Positions 54,010 through 59,509 of a stretch of 59,509 bases of DNA are shown piece after piece (the first letter of the stretch is position 1; every line of letters starts with the position of its first letter). The DNA comes from Pelagibacteraceae bacterium AG-422-I02 (lineage in GTDB: Bacteria > Pseudomonadota > Alphaproteobacteria > Pelagibacterales > Pelagibacteraceae): assembly GCA_003213555.1 (NCBI GenBank), contig QCMS01000007.1, positions 1 through 59,509 on the forward strand, written 5' to 3'. The notes below the pieces were generated by a model. The model did no database searches. It had not been told where the DNA came from and saw nothing but the letters and a program-made list of their open reading frames with translations. The position numbers were made by a program, and so were the translations under genes.

Positions 54010-54482
54010 ACTAGATCTTTTGCTTTTCCAAGAACAGGTTTATATTTAGTCTTACCTTCTGATTTGTAAGCCCAAAGATATGATGCTCTAGGTTTATCTG
54101 CAATCCAGCTACAATGTATCCATCCCGAATTGGGTTCGCCAGGAGTGTAGAACTCAAGGATGAGCTGATCATACGGAAGTTCTCTATGAATCCAATCTGC
54201 AAGCTCTGCATTGTCTACGCCTGGACATTCGAAATCTGCCGCCTCAGCTTTTGCATGCTGCGAATTAACCGAGCTGCCGATTGCAACACACAACTCTGGG
54301 CTACGAAATCCGCTCGTCACCTTAACTCTACCGAAGTGGTCACGTACTGGTTGTAAAATATTTTCACAAAGTAATTTTAAATTTTCTATTTGACCAGCAT
54401 TAGGATTGTTGTTAATCCCACGCCTGATAGCTGTGTCTGATTTAATAAGCTCTAAAAGGCTAAAGTTACGTGTAAGTTCCAT
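54006..54482 (-). CDS. Endolysin, M15-family peptidase
   Basis: A 158-residue protein: RNFSLLELIKSDTAIRRGIN, VKVTSGFRSPELCVAIGSSV, H76 in SQHAKAEAADF with D83, and H123 in SGWIHCSWIAD. H-x6-D...H is the zinc site of M15 (D-Ala-D-Ala/VanY-type) peptidases. No signal peptide, so it needs the small membrane proteins encoded just before it to reach the cell wall. It cleaves peptidoglycan cross-links at lysis. It is coupled by TAATG to the 54482-54646 gene. Confidence 0.88.
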   Translation of the reverse strand: MELTRNFSLLELIKSDTAIRRGINNNPNAGQIENLKLLCENILQPVRDHFGRVKVTSGFRSPELCVAIGSSVNSQHAKAEAADFECPGVDNAELADWIHRELPYDQLILEFYTPGEPNSGWIHCSWIADKPRASYLWAYKSEGKTKYKPVLGKAKDLV

Positions 54483-54646
54483 TATAGTTTTCCTTGTAGT
54501 TCTTTTAAATATTTTTCGTTTTCTTCTAGTTCAATTTGTTCTGGAGTTTTTTTAATTTTATTTAACACATAGTATACAGCAAGAGCTCCTATACATATAC
54601 ACCCCATGCCATAAAAAAACATTCCTATGCCAAAACTAGCTGTCAT
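54482..54646 (-). CDS. 54-residue single-TM lysis-cassette protein
   Basis: MTASFGIGMFFYGMGCICIG, ALAVYYVLNKIKKTPEQIEL, then a charged coil EENEKYLKELQGKL. One TM followed by a cytoplasmic or periplasmic helix. It starts in a TAATG overlap with the previous gene and ends in one with the endolysin, so the three are translated together. A holin or antiholin role is likely. Confidence 0.65.
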   Translation of the reverse strand: MTASFGIGMFFYGMGCICIGALAVYYVLNKIKKTPEQIELEENEKYLKELQGKL

Positions 54647-54825
54647 TATTTCATATAGTTCATGATTAAAGCTAGGATAACTGACCCCATTCCTCCTACA
54701 ATCATGTATTCTATTCTTCTAATACGTTCTTTCATTTCTTTTATTTGTTCGAACGTTTGCTTCTGCATTATTCTGCAAAGCTTTTCATGAGATTCTATTT
54801 TTTCTAATGCCGATTTTCTAGCCAT
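54646..54825 (-). CDS. 59-residue XhlA/holin-like protein
   Basis: SALEKIESHEKLCRIMQKQT, FEQIKEMKERIRRIEYMIVG, then GMGSVILALIMNYMK. An amphipathic charged helix followed by a C-terminal TM is the XhlA-type (hemolysin-like) layout. AGGA is 5-6 nt before ATG 54825. It is the first gene of the lysis cassette and directly follows the 1307-residue virion gene. Confidence 0.68.
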   Translation of the reverse strand: MARKSALEKIESHEKLCRIMQKQTFEQIKEMKERIRRIEYMIVGGMGSVILALIMNYMK

Positions 54826-54827
54826 AA

Positions 54828-57800
54828 TTATCCTGTTGGAAATAGTATTCTTAATTTTTGTTCTGTTGTCAAGCTATTAAGTGAGTTTCCAGAGTTAACA
54901 TTATTGACATTACTAACAATATTTGAATCAATACTAGGTAAATTAAGTGATGTTGGCGTCGCAGGTGTGTCTTGAAAGATAGGTAATAATGGATTTTCTA
55001 TCAAAGGAAACTCAGGTTCTAATAAAGAAGTTGTTCGTAACTGTTGTTGTATTTGACCCAATGCATCCCCTGCAGCAAGTAAAGGATTAGACTCACCTAT
55101 CTTTGCAGCATTTTCTGCAAACGCTTGTCGTATTTCTGGTGAAATATTAATTGGTCTAAACACATTATTATCTATAGATGCAATTTCTACATTAGAAAGT
55201 CTATCAGTAGAATTTCTTAAACCACTTTGTGTAATACCTAGTATTCTTGCTGCGTCTACATCTAATTTAAAATTTTTTCTAACATTAAACAATGCTCTGT
55301 TTGCATTAATGTATGCATCTACAATTTCATTTGGTTCTACTGGTCCACCTTTTAAAGCTTCTCTAGTAAACAATTGTCTAGATTCCCTTACACCTCTTTG
55401 ATAGTTTGCAACTTTATATTTTAAAGTTCTATCTGGATTTACTTTTACAGACCTAAAACCAAACAAACCTGCAAACTCATCACCAAACTCATATGCTTGT
55501 CCATATTTATCAAACTTACCTTTTTGTAATACATCAACAGATTCTATAGATTGATCTAGTCTTTTTAATTGGTTAAGTGAAAACGGCATTTGTGCTTCTA
55601 CTAAGTGAGCCATAATTTTATATGACTTATCACCTGCAGTATCTTGTGGATTAAATACCTGGAAACCATCTCTAGTTCTACCACCTCTAGCTATAATATC
55701 TGTTACAGCTTCAGTCCAAATAGATTCTGATATAAAAGGCTGAGCAAATTCTCTCATTGATGTAAACATACCACCAATAAAATCATTCATGATTCCATCT
55801 TCATCTGTTCTACCATCAGCTACTGAGTTTAGTACAGTTTGAATAGGTCTAGATAACGTGTCGTAAGCATTAGCGTGACTAAAATCTACGTATTTAAAAT
55901 TACCTTCTTCGTCTTTTATTGGCAGTAGTGTTGAGTTTTTAGACCAGTCAGCTACATATCTTCTAAGAGCTTCTCTCTCATCATCTGTTACATTATAGAT
56001 TGCAGCAAATGCTTCTGCTGTTGCAGCTGGTACAGCTAGTGTAGTTGCACCCATACCAAATAATCTAGTGTATCCAATACTTTCAAATGGTTTTACTTTT
56101 GTGCCATCAGGTAAAATTATTTCTTCGTTTATTTCTCTAAGACCACGTCTTATAATATTAGTTCCTGTTCTAGCTATCTCTGCAGGAAACGATACGAAGT
56201 TACCAATAGGTAATTTTCTTAAACCTTTTACAAAATCAGAAACATAATCATAGTTTGGTATATTATTTCTAACTATATCTGCAGCTTCTCTTTTTAAAAA
56301 GTTATCATCAAAAACTGTTTCAACACCATTTCTTGTAAACGTTTGTCCTTTGACTAAACCTTTTGCTGAAAGATTTTTTTCTATTCTAGATTTTTCCATA
56401 GCCCATGATGCTATCTTCCAAAAGTCATCTTCAGCTGTATATAAATCTTGTGATACTTGTTTTAGTTTTGATAATGGTTTTAACAACATTCTAAAACCTT
56501 TGTCTGCTGTCATTGTTTCACCAAAGTTTACATCCTCTAATAGTCTTGTTAAGTCCCCTAGTCTTACGTTAGAGTTTACAACACCTAGTTCTAATAGTTC
56601 TTCATACAAATCATTTTGTTGTCTTGTACCTTTTAGTGGTGTTTGTAATGCTTGGTATGCTTGTTTAATAGCTTGACCATCAGGTATGATACCATTTGCT
56701 GTAGCAAAGAAACTAGCACTAACAAAGTTTCTCATATGTGTTACCGGTGATAAAATTGTTTTAGCTACTTGTGATAAACCTTTTGGATATAAAACTAAAC
56801 TTTCATACAACTTACCTAACATAGTAGGATCTGCTTGTTGTAGTCCTGTATCTTTTAAGGCTTTTGCAACACCGGGTCTTGCAAAAAATTGTCCTTCAGA
56901 GAAAGGATTTGTTGCACCTGTAGCAACATTAGCTTTATCTATAACTTCTTTTTTAACACCCTTACCTGCGTCGATAGTTAATCTTTTTGCAGGATCGATT
57001 ACTTCAACAGGTACAAAGTCTGTACCAAATAATTCTCTAGCTTCATCTTCGCTTTTAGCTAAGAAAGGTTTTACATTACTTTGTCCTGATCTAAATGCTG
57101 TAGCTACCTCATCATTCTTTGTCATTAAGTCTTTAAAAAACATATTACGTCTTGTAAGCATGGATAGTTTTGCAGTAGCACCTATGATTGTTTGCATTGG
57201 GTTTCTTTGTTTACCAAATAATTCTTCGAAGACTTCTCTATCTGCTTTTGATTTTATTTCACCGATAGATACTAGTGGTGTTGCAGTTCTTCTTTTTAAT
57301 GTTTCATCTAATACAGTTCTGTTTACAAAAAATTCTGGTACCTGAAAGATTACATCTGAAGGTTTATCTAATCTAAAACCTTTGGGTAGATTAGGATTTT
57401 TTAATGTATTAGCTACAATTTCTTCTGCTTGTAGATCCGTTATAGGTTTGCCTGCTTCATCAGCACTTTTCATAAATACAGCTTTGGCTCTTTCAATTGC
57501 TTCTCTTGTAGGGGTGTATGCAAAGAAAGGTATAATGCTTTTATTTTGAAATACATCATACGTTGCACCAATGTAGTTTTTAAATTTATTACCAAATAAT
57601 TTTTTAAATTCTGCTATTTCATTTTTACCTAGTGTTCTTCCTAAATTAGAAAACAAATCAGCCCATCTATCTCTGATAGTTGTCAAGCTTCCAAAGACAG
57701 TTCCAATAGTATCGTCATCAACTTTTAAAGCTTTTAGTTTTTTAAGTAAGGCTTCTTTTTTTGTTTGATCTAGTGCACCAAATTTTGCAACACCAAGATC

Positions 57801-58751
57801 ATCTATCTTTGCTTCTCCTGATAACAATAAATCATTGATATCTTTTAATAATTCATCTCTATTTTTTTGATTAGTTCTGTTGGCTATGTTTCTAAACGGA
57901 GGAAATATTTTATCTATAGATAAATCTAATTCTCTAGATATATTTTTTGCTGCTATGGCATCAGAAGATCTCTGACCAATATTAGTTCTTTCAATATCAA
58001 AAAACTCTTGAGTCTTACCACTTCGTGCCCTGAACCCTGATGCAATTTTATCGATCCATCTATCAATCTTATCGTTAGAATCCGTTATACTTTTATTTCT
58101 ATTCGTTAATCTTTTAATTACTTTACCGGTACCACCAATTAGACCTGTAAATAAAGCACCTTCTGTACCAAACTTAACTCTGTTAATTAAATCTTTTACC
58201 GGATCACCGTCAGACTCTCTGTCTATTTCTGTAGGCCCACCAATTAAATCACCAAACGTACCAATTTTTTCTACGTCACCAACAAATACTGCTTCACCAA
58301 CACCACCCCCTAATGCACCGCCGATAAATCTATTTGTTTTACCTCTAGTATTTAATTTTAAAACATCGTCACCAAGTTTTTTTACCTGACTTGTAGGTTT
58401 AAAATACCTCATGTTCTTTGATGCTTTCATTGCATCTGCTGCAATTTTAGATCCTATTTTAAAACCTGCAGCTCCAGGTATACCAATGTTAACTAACGCT
58501 TCTGTTATTTGACCAGCAGTTGTTGCCTCTGCTTTTTCGTCTAGTGTTGTAAGATCATCAAAGAATGCTTCTACTCTAGCTGCTCTGTTTTGATCTACAC
58601 CTAAATCTAAAAGTGTTGCACCTAATGAAAAGAAACCTTTGGGTATTGCAAGAAGACCTGATCCGATACCGGCTAGTACAGATTCTATTGTACCTACTTT
58701 ATTATTGTCGTCATTTGCTGACGCCATTTCTAGTTCTCTTAGAGTAGCCAT
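54828..58751 (-). CDS. 1307-residue internal virion protein candidate
   Basis: The largest gene. N-terminal hydrophobic and Gly-rich segments (VLAGIGSGLLAIPKGFFSLG, LVNIGIPGAAGFKIGS, RFIGGALGGGVGEAVFVGDV) are followed by a long, helical, charged region. The C-terminal half includes LVLYPKGLSQVAKTILSPVT, FVSASFFATANGIIPDG and FVSFPAEIARTGTNIIRRGL. The size and mixed hydrophobic/helical plan fit the large ejected proteins of podoviruses (T7 gp16 role), but no transglycosylase motif is visible. It is coupled in position to the lysis genes, which suggests late expression. Confidence 0.68.
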   Translation of the reverse strand: MATLRELEMASANDDNNKVGTIESVLAGIGSGLLAIPKGFFSLGATLLDLGVDQNRAARVEAFFDDLTTLDEKAEATTAGQITEALVNIGIPGAAGFKIGSKIAADAMKASKNMRYFKPTSQVKKLGDDVLKLNTRGKTNRFIGGALGGGVGEAVFVGDVEKIGTFGDLIGGPTEIDRESDGDPVKDLINRVKFGTEGALFTGLIGGTGKVIKRLTNRNKSITDSNDKIDRWIDKIASGFRARSGKTQEFFDIERTNIGQRSSDAIAAKNISRELDLSIDKIFPPFRNIANRTNQKNRDELLKDINDLLLSGEAKIDDLGVAKFGALDQTKKEALLKKLKALKVDDDTIGTVFGSLTTIRDRWADLFSNLGRTLGKNEIAEFKKLFGNKFKNYIGATYDVFQNKSIIPFFAYTPTREAIERAKAVFMKSADEAGKPITDLQAEEIVANTLKNPNLPKGFRLDKPSDVIFQVPEFFVNRTVLDETLKRRTATPLVSIGEIKSKADREVFEELFGKQRNPMQTIIGATAKLSMLTRRNMFFKDLMTKNDEVATAFRSGQSNVKPFLAKSEDEARELFGTDFVPVEVIDPAKRLTIDAGKGVKKEVIDKANVATGATNPFSEGQFFARPGVAKALKDTGLQQADPTMLGKLYESLVLYPKGLSQVAKTILSPVTHMRNFVSASFFATANGIIPDGQAIKQAYQALQTPLKGTRQQNDLYEELLELGVVNSNVRLGDLTRLLEDVNFGETMTADKGFRMLLKPLSKLKQVSQDLYTAEDDFWKIASWAMEKSRIEKNLSAKGLVKGQTFTRNGVETVFDDNFLKREAADIVRNNIPNYDYVSDFVKGLRKLPIGNFVSFPAEIARTGTNIIRRGLREINEEIILPDGTKVKPFESIGYTRLFGMGATTLAVPAATAEAFAAIYNVTDDEREALRRYVADWSKNSTLLPIKDEEGNFKYVDFSHANAYDTLSRPIQTVLNSVADGRTDEDGIMNDFIGGMFTSMREFAQPFISESIWTEAVTDIIARGGRTRDGFQVFNPQDTAGDKSYKIMAHLVEAQMPFSLNQLKRLDQSIESVDVLQKGKFDKYGQAYEFGDEFAGLFGFRSVKVNPDRTLKYKVANYQRGVRESRQLFTREALKGGPVEPNEIVDAYINANRALFNVRKNFKLDVDAARILGITQSGLRNSTDRLSNVEIASIDNNVFRPINISPEIRQAFAENAAKIGESNPLLAAGDALGQIQQQLRTTSLLEPEFPLIENPLLPIFQDTPATPTSLNLPSIDSNIVSNVNNVNSGNSLNSLTTEQKLRILFPTG

Positions 58752-58760
58752 AAGTTAGTC

Positions 58761-59509
58761 CTAACCTATTATTTCGTCTAGATCTACAAATGCGATTTGA
58801 TTGCCTTTTTTCTCTACGGCTCTTTTGTTTACAACATAGATACCATCATCTAGACCAGAATATTTTTCTTGGAAGTAATCTATTTCGTCTTTACCTTTGT
58901 TGTTTTCGTTTCTTTCCCATTTCTGAAACTTGTCATCAGGTAGTGTAAGTGCATCAGTACCTTTAGATCTAATAAACTCTGTAACAATATCACTTGTTAC
59001 TGTACCTGCACCAGATTTAGCAGAGGTTGCTGCTATCATATCAGCTACGGAAGTACCTTCTAAATCTTTTTTTAATTTTTTACCTTGTAATAATCTTAAT
59101 TCATTAAGTACAGCATTAGCTGGATCAGATTGTTTAATATCTTTTTCAATCTCACCTTTAAGTATTGCAGCGTTAATCTGTTTTTTGAGATCAGCTGATG
59201 AATCTAAGTTTTTAGATATAGCTGATATAATTCTATTTTGTAGATTACCTGATCGAATAGATCCTTTAAGATCTCCACCTTCTTCAGAAACAATTTTACT
59301 TGCATCAATCAATGAATCGTAAGCTGCTTTCTTATTCATCTTATCAATACCCATTAACTTGTAGTATTTTTCTCTTGTTTCATTTATTCTGTCTTCATTA
59401 ATTTTAGCTTTTTCTGCTTCAGTTTTTGGAGTTTCAACTGTGCCTGTTCCCTCATTAGGAACTGTTGTAATTTTATCTGTTCTCTCTAGTTTTGTATCTC
59501 CGCCTGTTA
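58761..59509 (-). CDS. Virion-type protein, 5' truncated by window edge
   Basis: An internal ATG lies at 59354, but the frame stays open through to 59509 with sensible residues (INETREKYYKLMGIDKMNKK across the ATG), so the true start is beyond the window. The helical C-terminal domain contains YDSLIDASKIVSEEGGDLKG, LQNRIISAISKNLDSSADLK and YVVNKRAVEKKGNQIAFVDL. I recognise the YYKLMGIDKM..YDSLIDASKI region from marine phage virion proteins that begin with an RYGGPIKEG-type N-terminus, which is what the 1-477 gene has. Confidence 0.7.
   Translation of the reverse strand, partial: TGGDTKLERTDKITTVPNEGTGTVETPKTEAEKAKINEDRINETREKYYKLMGIDKMNKKAAYDSLIDASKIVSEEGGDLKGSIRSGNLQNRIISAISKNLDSSADLKKQINAAILKGEIEKDIKQSDPANAVLNELRLLQGKKLKKDLEGTSVADMIAATSAKSGAGTVTSDIVTEFIRSKGTDALTLPDDKFQKWERNENNKGKDEIDYFQEKYSGLDDGIYVVNKRAVEKKGNQIAFVDLDEIIG

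Noticed and set aside
56686..57345. Rightward 219-codon frame opposite the 1307-residue gene
   Set aside because: Antisense shadow of a long coherent gene; no start signal or domain.
1..59509. Lysogeny module (integrase, CI/Cro pair, attachment site)
   Set aside because: No integrase or recombinase motifs were seen. The RHH protein alone is not evidence of lysogeny.

Overview
The window is almost certainly from a tailed, podovirus-like phage of a marine bacterium. The DNA is AT-rich apart from one GC-rich island at about 37.35-38.9 kb. Genes are tightly packed, with many TAATG/ATGA stop-start overlaps. The virion set combines a P22-like portal, an HK97-type capsid, gp4-like adaptors and a large nozzle-like tail protein. 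Many small proteins match families I remember from uncultured marine (pelagiphage-like) genomes. A SAR11-type host is the best guess, based on composition and gene families only. I see no integrase, tRNA, phage RNA polymerase or CRISPR array, so a lytic lifestyle fits best. The window cuts a gene at each end, and the two pieces may be halves of one gene, so this may be nearly a whole circularly permuted genome.

Layout. Positions 1-34327 are one long leftward (minus-strand) virion block. In transcription order it holds the large terminase, two large virion proteins, the portal, small basic and membrane proteins, a GroES-like co-chaperonin, a scaffold-like protein, the major capsid protein, small head proteins, adaptors, a run of fibre and adhesin genes, a cluster of four 2-oxoglutarate/Fe(II) oxygenases, repeat-rich fibre proteins, the nozzle protein and further virion proteins. 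Positions 34330-36210 hold a few leftward early-type genes. At 36.25 kb lies a divergent control point with an inverted repeat and a long hairpin.

Positions 36390-38681 carry four rightward genes. Several gaps around them combine a GGGTGGGCCC palindrome, CAAGC direct repeats and a sigma70-like promoter. The small terminase gene (39396) also runs rightward, 5 kb from the large terminase and on the opposite strand. An array of AATTGTACC iterons flanking an AT-rich tract (40236-40494) looks like a replication origin or operator.

Positions 40428-52451 are a leftward replication and metabolism block. It holds a PD-(D/E)XK nuclease, a LAGLIDADG homing endonuclease, a cluster of tiny regulators, zinc proteins and membrane proteins, a family A DNA polymerase with Leu at the 762-equivalent position, a UvrD-like helicase, an archaeo-eukaryotic-type primase and a probable ssDNA-binding protein. 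A 37-bp overlapping bidirectional promoter separates this block from a rightward SNF2-like ATPase. Positions 54006-54825 form a lysis cassette (M15 peptidase and two small membrane proteins). A 1307-residue probable internal virion protein and a truncated virion gene follow to the right edge.
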